Origin: Collinsella aerofaciens
GTDB taxonomy: Bacteria; Actinomycetota; Coriobacteriia; Coriobacteriales; Coriobacteriaceae
Direction: 5' to 3'
NCBI GenBank assembly: GCA_905213325.1
Contig: CAJMHW010000006.1
Location: 1 to 61,149, forward strand
Length of the DNA stretch: 61,149 nucleotides
Shown piece after piece: positions 42,972 to 54,099 of this stretch (within the stretch, counting starts at the first letter, position 1; each line of letters begins with the position of its first letter). The translations under genes were made by a program, and so were the position numbers. The notes under the pieces were generated by a model that ran no database searches, was not told the origin of the DNA, and worked only from the letters and a program-made list of their open reading frames with translations.

Positions 42972-43259
42972 CTACAGGCGGTACATAAAGTTAAAGACGT
43001 CCTCGCGCTGGATGGACACGTTGACGCCCGAAAGCTCGCCGGCCTCGGCCAGGGCCTTCTGCAGCTCGGCGAAGTCGAGCTTGGACTCGGCGGTGTCGGC
43101 CAGCATGGTCATGGTGAAGATGTCCTCGATAATGGACTGCGTGATGTCGCGGATGTCGACGTTGGCCTCGCCCAGAACGCGGGTGACGCCGGCGACGATG
43201 CCGGGGCGGTTCTTGCCAAGGACGGTGATGACGATACGGGAGGACGAGATCTCGGCCAT
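42972..43259 (-). CDS. ACT-domain protein (UPF0237 family)
   Basis: The 95-aa protein is a single ACT ligand-binding domain: VITVLGKNRPGIVAGVTRVL, then VDIRDITQSI. Family members often stand before a DUF711 (PFL) gene; here citrate synthase follows instead. It probably senses a small molecule, perhaps an amino acid. The ATG at 43259 has GAAAGGG upstream. Confidence 0.9.
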   Translation of the reverse strand: MAEISSSRIVITVLGKNRPGIVAGVTRVLGEANVDIRDITQSIIEDIFTMTMLADTAESKLDFAELQKALAEAGELSGVNVSIQREDVFNFMYRL

Positions 43260-43452
43260 GGGAAACCCTTTCGCGTGGTTGCGGCGCGCGCGGGGCGCTC
43301 CGCTACGGTACAGTGTTCATCATTGTACCTGTCTGGCGCCAAAAGGGGTGTGCTTACTGCGGCGTTACACGTCTGCAACATGGGTGAAGGCTCGTCGGGG
43401 TGCGTGCTCGCTGCGGTTGGCCACGCCGCCCTGCACAAAGACCGTGAACCTT

Positions 43453-43543
43453 TTGTGGGACGCGCGACGCCGTGGTACCATAGCCAAGTTTGTTGTCTTG
43501 GTCGGAAACCAAGACGCCTTATGCGCTGATCGGTAACCAGCGC
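43453..43543 (+). promoter_or_regulatory. rpmE promoter and two-hairpin leader
   Basis: TTGTGG (43453-43458), a 17-bp spacer and TACCAT (43476-43481) are a plausible promoter. The leader holds two hairpins, GTCTTGG/CCAAGAC (43495-43515) and GCGCTG/CAGCGC (43523-43543), each presenting TCGG(A/T)AACCA in the loop and 3' arm. The duplicated loop suggests a protein-binding site, possibly L31 itself. The remainder of the 306-bp spacer (43260-43452) shows nothing more. Confidence 0.5.
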
Positions 43544-43565
43544 CTGACCAATAAGGAGTCCTACC

Positions 43566-43991
43566 ATGAAGCAGGGTATCCATCCCCAGTATGTCGAGTG
43601 CACGGTGACGTGCTCCTGCGGCAACACCTTCAAGACGCACGCTACCGTGTCTGAGATGAAGGTCGAGCTTTGCAACGAGTGCCACCCGTTCTACACCGGC
43701 CAGCAGAAGTTCGTCGACACCGGTGGACGCGTCCAGCGCTTCGCCGACAAGTTCGGTGGCGCCGCTGCCGCCCAGCTCAAGAAGGCTGAGGAGGCCAAGG
43801 CTGCCAAGGCTGCCAAGGCTGCTGAGGCCGAGGCCGCTCGCAAGGCCGCCGCTGAGGCTAAGGCTGCCGAGAAGGCCAAGCGTGCTGCTAAGTTTGCCGA
43901 GGAGGCTGCCAAGCAGGCCGCCGAGGCTCCCGCAGAGGCTCCCGTCGAGGAGGCCGCTGCCGAGGCCGAGACCACCGAGGCTGCTGAGTAA
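43566..43991 (+). CDS. rpmE: 50S ribosomal protein L31 with long Ala/Lys/Glu tail
   Basis: The 141-aa product has the L31 core in residues ~1-66 with zinc Cys at 16, 18, 36 and 39 (CSC, CNEC) and YTGQQKFVDTGGRVQRF. A tail of about 75 residues rich in Ala, Glu and Lys follows; it starts basic-mixed and turns acidic at the end (ETTEAAE). L31 joins the two subunits across the bridge region; the function of the tail is unknown. The ATG follows AAGGAG. A strong terminator follows. Confidence 0.95.
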   Translation: MKQGIHPQYVECTVTCSCGNTFKTHATVSEMKVELCNECHPFYTGQQKFVDTGGRVQRFADKFGGAAAAQLKKAEEAKAAKAAKAAEAEAARKAAAEAKAAEKAKRAAKFAEEAAKQAAEAPAEAPVEEAAAEAETTEAAE

Positions 43992-44026
43992 ATAGCTCGC
44001 CGAGGAATCGCTCGCATTCATGGCAA

Positions 44027-44069
44027 AAGGGCCGTGCATCCGTTTGGGTGCGCGGCCCTTTTCTTTTTA
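44027..44069 (+). terminator. Terminator after rpmE
   Basis: A 15-bp stem (AAGGGCCGTGCATCC with GGGTGCGCGGCCCTT, two G-U pairs) closed by GTTT, then TTTTCTTTTT. The core GCATCCGTTTGGGTGCG is shared with the prfB terminator at 48420. Confidence 0.9.
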
Positions 44070-44136
44070 TTGGTGCAGGCTAACCCGTTCCCATTGCACC
44101 AGATTGGTGCGAAGGGGACGGGTTGGTTTGCACCAA
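44070..44136. repeat. 67-nt fold-back element upstream of secA
   Basis: It begins TTGGTGCAGGCTAACCCGTT and ends with its near-complement (GGGGACGGGTTGG, then TGCACCAA), with an inner GCACCA/TGGTGC hairpin. It has exactly the length of the AGTTGCGG repeats but another sequence. Confidence 0.75.
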
Positions 44137-44164
44137 ATGGCAGAGTGACGGCGTTTTCCCAGAT

Positions 44165-44202
44165 AAAACCTGCCAAAATAAACCAGTCCCTTTTTGGCAG
44201 GT
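44165..44202. repeat. GGCAGGT hairpin element, copy 1
   Basis: ACCTGCCAAAA and TTTTGGCAGGT surround AACCAGTCCC. A matching copy lies at 56354. The following bases to the secA start (44203-44338) hold a TACAAT box at 44271 that may be its promoter. Confidence 0.8.
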
Positions 44203-44338
44203 CGGTCGGGTCGTAGTTATTACGTGGCGGTCGAGGTCGACCGTATAGGCCGCGCCTTGTTTGGCTAAAGTACAATCATCTGTGTTTAACTCGCCCGCAG
44301 CTGCACGGCGTGGGCGATGGCCAAAAAAGGAAAACCAC

Positions 44339-47145
<2,807 letters not shown>

Positions 47146-47146
<1 letters not shown>

Positions 47147-48294
47147 TGGCTGAGGCTTTAGAGGTAACGCCCGCCGAGCTGGACGCGTTTGCGGACCGGC
47201 TCGGCGAGGTCGAGTCGTATCTCCACTTGGACGAGAAGCGTACCCGCGTGACCGAGCTCGAGGCCAAAAGTGTTGCCCCTGGCTTTTGGGATGACGCCGA
47301 CGCCGCCCGTGCCACCATGGAGGAGATTGCTCGCACCAAGGAAGATATCGCTGCCGTGGACACCGCGCGCGGCGAGCTTTCCGATGCCCGCGCCGCGCTG
47401 GAGCTTGCCGAAGAGATGGGGGATGACCCCGACGCCGCCGCATTGCGCGAGGAGGCTGCCGCTACGGCAGAACGCCTGGCCCGCGCTATCGACGAACTTG
47501 AGCTTTCGAGCTGGTTTACCGGTGAGTTCGATCACGGCGATGCTATTGTGACCATCAAGCCCGGACAGGGTGGTCTGGAGGCCCAGGACTGGACCTTCAT
47601 GCTCTTTAAGATGTACATGAAGTACTGCCAGCGTCGCGGCTGGAAGGTCACCATCAACGACTGTCCCGCGGCCGAGGTCATCGGCATCGACCGCGCGACC
47701 TTTACCGTCGAGGGCAAGGACGCATTTGGCATGCTGCGCGCCGAGGCCGGTGTCCACCGCTTGGTTCGCATTAGCCCCACCGACGACAAGAAGCGCCGCC
47801 AGACCACGTTTGCCGGCGTCGAGGTCATCCCCGTGCTACCCGATGATATCGACATCGAAATCAGTCCCGATGACATCCGCGTGGACGTGTACCACGCGAG
47901 CGGCCCGGGCGGTCAGGGCGTCAACACCACCGACTCCGCCGTGCGCGTGACGCATTTCCCCAGCGGCATTGTGGTTACCTGCCAAAATGAGCGCAGCCAG
48001 ATCCAGAACAAGGCCGCGTGCATGCAGATCCTCAAGGCTCGTCTGTACGAGATTGAGCTCGAGAAGCGCGCCGAGGCGCTCGATGAGATCCGCGGACCCA
48101 AGACCACGATTGGTTTTGGCAACCAGATTCGCAGCTACGTGCTCTACCCGTACCAGATGGTCAAGGATCTGCGCTCGGGTGTGGAGACCAGCAATGTCGA
48201 GGCCGTTCTTGACGATGGCGACCTGGACCCGTTTGTTATTGGCTACCATCGCTGGGCTACCGGCAACGCCGATGCAGAAGGCTCGGAGGTCTAA
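47146..48294 (+). CDS. prfB: Peptide chain release factor 2
   Basis: The 382-aa protein ends translation at UGA and UAA. The GGQ motif is in ASGPGGQGVNTTDSAVR. The stop-codon recognition loop reads HRLVRISPTDDKKRRQTT, so the usual SPF tripeptide is SPT here. No in-frame UGA interrupts the gene, so the programmed +1 frameshift known from E. coli is absent. Start ATG 47146 shares a base with the secA stop. The family is certain. Confidence 0.95.
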
Positions 48295-48419
48295 AACATC
48301 GGGTGGCTTCAAGCCGATGCCAAACCCAACGGTTGGACGGGTTTGTATCCAGAATAAACCCTGCGCAGGGGTGGTTTTTGTCCGGCGAATCGGTAGAATC
48401 GAATACAAGAAGAAGTTCA

Positions 48420-48447
48420 AAGCGCATCCGTTTGGGTGCGCTTTTTT
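48420..48447 (+). terminator. Terminator between prfB and the YitT-family gene
   Basis: AAGCGCATCC, GTTT, GGGTGCGCTT and six T. It ends only about 12 bases before the start of the next gene, close to its SD sequence, so that gene either has a very short leader or is attenuated here. Confidence 0.85.
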
Positions 48448-48459
48448 GAGGGAGGCAGC

Positions 48460-49350
48460 ATGGCATATCGTCTGGACATCAAGCGCATTCTTTCGATGAA
48501 CTTCTTTCACGACCTGCCCCAGATCATGTTGGGGTGTGCCTTGGCCGCCATCGCGACCGACTTGTTTTTGATTCCCAACGGTCTTGCCGCCGGTGGCGTT
48601 ACGGGCCTTGCCACCATTATCCAGGCGGTCGGCGCGGCGCGCGGCCTATCGCTTCCCGTTGGTATTCAGACGATCGTGATGAACGCCTTGCTGTTGTTGG
48701 TCGTTATGCGCGAGGGCGGCATGTTCTACGTGGTGCAGACCGCGACGGGCTTTGTGCTGCTGGGCTTCTTTACCGATCTGTTCGCCCCGTTTGTAGCACC
48801 TCTGGCGGATGCGGACCTGATGCTTCCCGCTATGTGGGGCGGCATTATTACGGGCATCGGTTACGGCATGGTGTTGCGCGCCGGCGCCAACACCGGCGGC
48901 TCGGACACGATTGGCCAAATCATCTCGCGTAACACCTCACTGCCGGTGGGCTCGACCGTCATGGCGATCGATGTTGCCGTATGCGCGCTGTCGGCTCCGG
49001 TCTTTTCAATCGAAAACGCACTATATGCAGGCCTTTCGATGGTCATTAGCGGCTACGTGATCGATGCCGTGGTCGATGGTGGCAACAAACGCCGTATGGT
49101 ACTCATCATCTCGGACAAGTTCCCTGATATCGCTGCCGATATCATGTATGGCCTGGGTCGTGGTTGTACCAAGTTTAAGGCGACTGGCATGTATTCGGGT
49201 GCCGAGAAGCCAGTGATTATGGTCATCGTGAGCCGTCGAGAGCTCAATACCCTCAAGACGATCGTGCGCGAGCGCGATCCTCATGCCATCGTGACGGTTG
49301 CCGACGTTACGGAAGCCTTCGGCGAGGGATTCAAGGACATTAGCGCGTAG
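48460..49350 (+). CDS. YitT-family (DUF2179) membrane protein
   Basis: The 296-aa protein has five to six hydrophobic segments in the first ~190 residues (for example MLGCALAAIATDLFLIP and GIITGIGYGMVLRAGANTGG) and a C-terminal DUF2179 domain (ISDKFPDIAADIMYGLGRGC). NGLAAGGVTGL and NTGGSDTI are family blocks. The function is unknown; roles in uptake or export of small molecules have been proposed. The start is ATG 48460 with GAGGGAGG. Confidence 0.88.
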   Translation: MAYRLDIKRILSMNFFHDLPQIMLGCALAAIATDLFLIPNGLAAGGVTGLATIIQAVGAARGLSLPVGIQTIVMNALLLLVVMREGGMFYVVQTATGFVLLGFFTDLFAPFVAPLADADLMLPAMWGGIITGIGYGMVLRAGANTGGSDTIGQIISRNTSLPVGSTVMAIDVAVCALSAPVFSIENALYAGLSMVISGYVIDAVVDGGNKRRMVLIISDKFPDIAADIMYGLGRGCTKFKATGMYSGAEKPVIMVIVSRRELNTLKTIVRERDPHAIVTVADVTEAFGEGFKDISA

Positions 49351-49558
49351 GGTCGATCGCGTTCCATCCAAAAGACGTTCACATTGATAAACCGTTTCAT
49401 CAGCGGTTCTGCCTGCTAAATTGTTCAAATAATGATAAAAACTCTGGTAAAGCCATCAGTTTCCAGCATAATGAATGACGTACGTGCATTGCGGCTGTGT
49501 TGGGATTACCTTTCCGTGCCGTGCGCATTTTGTCTAATGAGGATGAAAGGAAGGCACA

Positions 49559-50389
49559 ATGAGCGACGAAGAGCTCAAAAAGGTTGCCAACGAGGTAAGG
49601 AAGGGCATCGTCACCGGCGTGCACGCTGCCAAGTCCGGCCATCCGGGCGGTTCGCTCGGCGCTGCCGACATCATGACCTATCTGTACTTTGAGGAAATGA
49701 ACGTCGACCCGGCCGATCCCCGCAAGGCCGATCGCGACCGTTTTGTGCTCTCCAAGGGCCATTGCGCTCCGGGCCTGTACGCCGTGCTCGCCGAGCGTGG
49801 GTTCTTCCCCAAGGAGGATCTCGAGACGCTGCGCCATATCGGCAGCCACCTGCAGGGCCACCCCAACATGAATGACACCCCGGGCGTCGACATGTCTACC
49901 GGCTCGCTCGGCCAGGGCATCTCCGCCGCCGTGGGCATGGCGGTTGCCGCCAAGCACTGGGGCGATACTTACCGCACGTACGCCCTGCTGGGCGATGGCG
50001 AGAGCGAGGAGGGCCAGGTCTGGGAGGCCGCCATGTTTGCCGGCAACCAGCAGCTCGATAACCTCTGCGTGATCGTCGACCACAACGGCCTGCAGATCGA
50101 CGGCCCCGTCGAGGAGGTCAACGACCCCATGCCGCTCGCCGACAAGTTCCGCGCGTTCAAGTTCCACGTGGTGGAGCTCGCCGACGGCAACGACTTCGAC
50201 CAGATCCGCGCCGCCTTTGCCGAGGCTCGCGCCACCAAGGGGCAGCCGACCGCCATTATCGCCGAGACCCTGAAGGGCAAGGGCGTGTCCTTTATGGAGA
50301 ACCAGGTTGGTTGGCACGGCAAGGCCCCCAACGATGAACAGTTTGAGCAGGCCATGGCAGAGCTCGCGGCCGCCGGAGAGGAGCTCTAG
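49559..50389 (+). CDS. Transketolase, N-terminal subunit
   Basis: The 276-aa half carries the thiamine-diphosphate-binding part of transketolase: HPGGSLGAADIMTYLYF, SKGHCAPGLYAVL, and GDGESEEGQVWEAAMFAGN with the Mg-binding GDGE ... N motif. Split transketolases are common in Gram-positive anaerobes. With the next gene it transfers two-carbon units between sugar phosphates. The start is ATG 49559, behind GAAAGGAAGG. Confidence 0.95.
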   Translation: MSDEELKKVANEVRKGIVTGVHAAKSGHPGGSLGAADIMTYLYFEEMNVDPADPRKADRDRFVLSKGHCAPGLYAVLAERGFFPKEDLETLRHIGSHLQGHPNMNDTPGVDMSTGSLGQGISAAVGMAVAAKHWGDTYRTYALLGDGESEEGQVWEAAMFAGNQQLDNLCVIVDHNGLQIDGPVEEVNDPMPLADKFRAFKFHVVELADGNDFDQIRAAFAEARATKGQPTAIIAETLKGKGVSFMENQVGWHGKAPNDEQFEQAMAELAAAGEEL

Positions 50390-50390
50390 G

Positions 50391-51332
50391 ATGGCAGACG
50401 TCAAAAAAATCGCCACGCGCGTAAGCTACGGCGAGGCCCTCGTCGAGCTCGCCAACGAGCACGATGACTTTGTGGTCCTCGACGCCGACCTGGCCGCCGC
50501 CACGCAGACCGGCAAGTTCAAGGCCGCCTGCCCCGATCGTTTCTTCGATGTGGGCATTGCCGAGAGCAACCTGATGGGCGTCGCCGCCGGTATCGCGACC
50601 ACCGGCCGCGTTGCCTTCGCGAGCACCTTCGCCATGTTCGCTGCCGGTCGCGCCTTTGAGCAGGTCCGCAACTCCATCGGCTACCCGCACCTCAACGTTA
50701 AGATCGGTGCCACGCATGCCGGTATCTCGGTGGGCGAGGATGGCGCCACGCACCAGTGCTGCGAGGATATCGCCCTCATGCGCGTCATCCCCGGCATGAC
50801 TGTGATCGTTCCTGCCGACGACGTCGAGGCCCGCGCCGTGACGCGCGCCGCCTACGAGTGCGACGGTCCGGTGTACATGCGCTTCGCCCGTTTGGCCTCG
50901 CCGGTTATCAACGACCCCGAGACCTACAAGTTCGAGTTGGGTAAGGGTATTGTCATGCGCGAGGGCGCCGATGTGACCATCATCGCCTGCGGCCTGATGG
51001 TCGGCGAGGCCCTCGAGGCCGCCGAGCAGCTCGCTGCCGAGGGCATCGACGCCGAGGTCATCAACATGCACACCATCAAGCCCATCGATGCCGATCTGAT
51101 CGTCAAGAGCGCCACCAAGACCGGCCACGTCGTGACCGTCGAGGAGCACTCTGTGATCGGTGGCCTGGGCAGCGCCGTTGCCGACGTCCTGTGCGAGCAG
51201 TGCCCGACGCCCCTCAAGAAGATCGGCGTCAACGACACCTTTGGCGAGTCCGGCCCGGGTGCCGAGCTCTTGCACAAGTATGGCCTGGACGCCGCCAACA
51301 TCGTGGCGACCACCAAGGAGTTCTTGGCATAA
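50391..51332 (+). CDS. Transketolase, C-terminal subunit
   Basis: The 313-aa half holds the pyrimidine-binding and C-terminal domains. FDVGIAESNLMGVAAGIA has the conserved cofactor-activating Glu, and ATHAGISVGEDGATHQCCED contains active-site His residues. The ATG at 50391 comes one base after the stop of the N-terminal subunit, and the SD lies in the end of that gene. A terminator follows. Confidence 0.95.
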   Translation: MADVKKIATRVSYGEALVELANEHDDFVVLDADLAAATQTGKFKAACPDRFFDVGIAESNLMGVAAGIATTGRVAFASTFAMFAAGRAFEQVRNSIGYPHLNVKIGATHAGISVGEDGATHQCCEDIALMRVIPGMTVIVPADDVEARAVTRAAYECDGPVYMRFARLASPVINDPETYKFELGKGIVMREGADVTIIACGLMVGEALEAAEQLAAEGIDAEVINMHTIKPIDADLIVKSATKTGHVVTVEEHSVIGGLGSAVADVLCEQCPTPLKKIGVNDTFGESGPGAELLHKYGLDAANIVATTKEFLA

Positions 51333-51380
51333 GGCAAGGCGGATCTCAAGGACTGCTTCGCCAGAACTATGGAAACCCGG

Positions 51381-51412
51381 CAGGGGCGCTCTCTTGGAGA
51401 GCGCCCCTGTTT
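51381..51412 (+). terminator. Terminator after the transketolase genes
   Basis: CAGGGGCGCTCTC pairs perfectly with GAGAGCGCCCCTG around TTG, then TTT. Confidence 0.85.
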
Positions 51413-51413
51413 C

Positions 51414-51480
51414 AGTTGCGGTGAAATAGGGACTGATTAGACCTTTTAACTGGTAAAACAGTCCCTATTTCACCGCAACT
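51414..51480. repeat. 67-nt palindromic repeat, copy 3
   Basis: Same ends and length as the copies at 15863 and 18648, with a different centre (ACC ... GGT inner pairs). It begins inside the T run of the transketolase terminator. Confidence 0.88.
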
Positions 51481-51609
51481 CATGAAGACGCCCCTCAAGC
51501 ACGGTCCCATCAGGAAAAAGGGCATATATCGACAAAGCGCAATTCAGACCCTTCCAGCTTTGTATATGCAGCACCTCAAGATAAACGCAGCGACCCCTTA
51601 GTTATCGCA

Positions 51610-51732
51610 GGCCGGACACAGGGTTACTCTCCAAATCTTTCCGCAGGACGGAGGAGCCCCCGCCGCACGTAGTGCGCAGCGGGGGCTCCGACATGTCCGA
51701 GGACGATTTGGAGAGTAACCCTGTGCACGGCC
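51610..51732. repeat. 123-nt nested inverted-repeat element
   Basis: Outer arms pair perfectly over 21 bp (51617-51637 with 51705-51725) and, after a 2-nt mismatch, over 5 more (GGCCG/CGGCC). Inside, GGAGCCCCCGC (51653-51663) pairs with GCGGGGGCTCC (51679-51689), with a further CGCAC-GTA-GTGCG tip. There is no T tract. The rest of the 504-bp spacer holds the transketolase terminator, a 67-nt repeat and a TAAAAT box (near 51786) before ftsE. Confidence 0.85.
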
Positions 51733-51836
51733 GACGGGATCCCTAAGCACGCCATGCTTCTTATGTGCAGCAAAGCTAATGCTGCTAAAATACAAAGCGC
51801 TCATGTAGTTTAAACGCACGACGATAAGGAGCACCA

Positions 51837-53057
51837 GTGGGTAACCACTTCCGTACCTCCGGTGCGGGCGATGATGCCCCCAAGACGCAGGCAGGCGTCC
51901 AGGGCAGTCGTTTCGCCACTCCGGATTCAGAGGGCCAGCCTGTTGCTCAGGCCCCCGCTCAGCCGGCAGATCAGGCACAGCCGGCATCCGATCCCTTTGC
52001 CTACAATCCAACCAGCGATGTCGCGCTTTCCGGCACGGCGGGTTTTGAGCCCGTTCAGGCCGTGACCGCTCGCGTGGAGCAGCCTCAGGCTGGTGCCGCC
52101 ACGCCGCAGCCTACCATGGCCGGCATTCCCGACCCCTTGGCCCCTGCGACGCCGGCTCCTCAGCCTGCGCAGTCCGGTCTCTTTGCCGCTATTCCCGACC
52201 CCACGCAGCCTGCTGCCCCGGTGGTCGAGAGCGATCAGGCAGCCGAGGTCGCAAGCCTCGATAACGCGCTCAACAACCCCGATTTTACGTCGGTGTTTGC
52301 GCCCATCGATCCGCAGGCCAGCCGCAAGAAGATGGCCAAGCAGGCCGGTGTCGAGCCCGTCATCCTTATGGAGCATGTCACCAAGATCTATCCGGCACAG
52401 CCTAACAAGCCTGCACTCGACGACATCAACATCGAGATCTATCCGGGCGAGTTCGTCTTCCTGGTCGGTCACTCCGGCTCGGGTAAGACCACGCTGCTGT
52501 CGACGCTCAACCGCGACGTCAAGCCGACGAGCGGCCGCATCCTGGTTGCCGGTCAGGACCTCATGAAGATCAAGAACCGTAAGGTTCCGTTCCTGCGCCG
52601 CCAGATTGGCGCCGTGTTCCAGGACTTTAAGCTTCTGCCGCAAAAGACCGCCTACGAAAACGTGGCGTTTGCCCTGCAGTGCATCGGCAAGCCCAAGGGC
52701 GTCATTCGCAGCCAGGTGCCCGAGGTGCTGCGTCTGGTCGGTCTGGCCGATCAGATGGACTCGCTGCCCGACCAGCTTTCCGGTGGCGAGCAGCAGCGCG
52801 TTGCCGTCGCCCGTGCTATGGTCAACCGTCCGCCGCTGCTGATCTGCGACGAGCCCACGGGCAACCTCGACCCGGCGATCTCGCTGGGCATCATGAAGCT
52901 GCTTGAGCGTATTAACCGCACCGGCACCACCGTGATCGTCGCCACGCACGACCGCGAGATGGTCGATAGCATGCACCGTCGCGTGATCGCCCTCGAGGGC
53001 GGCCACGTCATCCGCGACCAGGAGAGGGGAGGTTACGGCAACTATGGCACCAACTAA
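51837..53057 (+). CDS. ftsE: Cell-division ATP-binding protein FtsE with long disordered N-terminus
   Basis: The 406-aa protein has a normal FtsE ABC domain from about residue 174: Walker A GHSGSGKTTLL, Q-loop GAVFQDFKLLPQ, signature LSGGEQQRVAVARAM, and Walker B LLICDEPTGNLD. The first ~170 residues are rich in Pro, Ala and Gln, predicted to be disordered, and contain repeated IPDP(L/T)xP motifs; typical FtsE is only ~220-230 aa. The GTG start is supported by AAGGAG 6 bases upstream; internal Met codons have no SD. FtsE and FtsX regulate peptidoglycan hydrolases at the septum. ftsX overlaps by 14 nt. Confidence 0.93.
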   Translation: MGNHFRTSGAGDDAPKTQAGVQGSRFATPDSEGQPVAQAPAQPADQAQPASDPFAYNPTSDVALSGTAGFEPVQAVTARVEQPQAGAATPQPTMAGIPDPLAPATPAPQPAQSGLFAAIPDPTQPAAPVVESDQAAEVASLDNALNNPDFTSVFAPIDPQASRKKMAKQAGVEPVILMEHVTKIYPAQPNKPALDDINIEIYPGEFVFLVGHSGSGKTTLLSTLNRDVKPTSGRILVAGQDLMKIKNRKVPFLRRQIGAVFQDFKLLPQKTAYENVAFALQCIGKPKGVIRSQVPEVLRLVGLADQMDSLPDQLSGGEQQRVAVARAMVNRPPLLICDEPTGNLDPAISLGIMKLLERINRTGTTVIVATHDREMVDSMHRRVIALEGGHVIRDQERGGYGNYGTN

Positions 53058-53964
53058 CGTGGGCTACTCCTTCAAAGAGGCAATCAGCCACTTCTTCCGT
53101 AACTGGACTACCTCGCTCGGCGCCGTCATCACGATCTTCCTTTCGCTGTTTATCATCGGCCTGTTCATCATGGGCTCTGCGATGCTGAACTCCGTGATCG
53201 GCACCGTCGAGGATCAGGTTGTCATCAACGCGTTCATTAGTGATGACGCCGATCAGGCCGATGTTCAGGCTTTTGAGGCCGAGCTTAAGACGTGGAATAA
53301 CGTCAAGTCCGTGACCTATAAGGACAAGGACGACGCGCTGGCCGAGTATACGAGCAAGATGTCGGGCAACGCCGACGCCACCATGAGCGCGCTCGATGGC
53401 CAGAACCCGCTGCCGGCTTCCTTCGCTATTGAGATGGACGATCCGTCCAAGGTCGAGAGCACGGCAAAGAAGCTCAAGAAGGATGCCGATTTCCAGAAGA
53501 TCGCGGATGACGGCGACGTCAACGCGAGCGTGCTGTACGGCCAGGAGGAAGTGAGCCGCCTGTTCCAGGTGACCAACTACATCCGCATCGCCGCCGTGGT
53601 GCTCGTTGGTCTTCTGACCTTTATCGCATTCATCTTCATCAACAACACGATTCGCCTGTCCATCACGGCGCGTCGTCGTGAGATTGCGATTATGCGTCTG
53701 GTCGGCGCCAGCAACGGCTTCATTCGTGGCCCGTTTATCACCGAGGGCGTGCTGCAGGCCATTTTGGGCTCGCTGCTTTCCATCGGCGTTCTGGAGCTGC
53801 TGCGCAATCTGATGATCCCGCGTCTGCAGGAGAGCATCGGCTGGATGTCGTTTGCCCTGCCGATGCAGTACTACCTGGTGACCTATGCTGCGCTGATTCT
53901 GGTCGGCGTGATTATCGGTCTCTTTGGTTCTGCCATCGCCATGCGCCGCTACCTGCGCGTGTAG
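53044..53964 (+). CDS. ftsX: Cell-division protein FtsX
   Basis: The 306-aa membrane partner of FtsE has an N-terminal helix (VITIFLSLFIIGLFIMGSAML), an extracellular domain (residues ~50-175) and three C-terminal helices, with RRREIAIMRLVGASNGFIRGPF as the conserved cytoplasmic loop. It begins inside the ftsE gene (14-nt overlap), so the two are made together. A terminator follows 25 bases after the stop. Confidence 0.95.
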   Translation: MAPTNVGYSFKEAISHFFRNWTTSLGAVITIFLSLFIIGLFIMGSAMLNSVIGTVEDQVVINAFISDDADQADVQAFEAELKTWNNVKSVTYKDKDDALAEYTSKMSGNADATMSALDGQNPLPASFAIEMDDPSKVESTAKKLKKDADFQKIADDGDVNASVLYGQEEVSRLFQVTNYIRIAAVVLVGLLTFIAFIFINNTIRLSITARRREIAIMRLVGASNGFIRGPFITEGVLQAILGSLLSIGVLELLRNLMIPRLQESIGWMSFALPMQYYLVTYAALILVGVIIGLFGSAIAMRRYLRV

Positions 53965-53988
53965 GCATGCTTGGAATTCATCCCTTCC

Positions 53989-54022
53989 AACGGGTCGTCT
54001 CTTATGGGGCGGCCCGTTTTTT
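53989..54022 (+). terminator. Terminator after ftsX
   Basis: AACGGGTCGTC pairs with the region ending GGCGGCCCGTT (two G-U pairs), and T residues follow. Confidence 0.85.
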
Positions 54023-54099
54023 GATCCCTAGGGGACGGCAGGAAAGCGAATCATTTGGGTAGACTCTTTGGAGTTCGCAATCGATAGTTAGGAGGCGCC

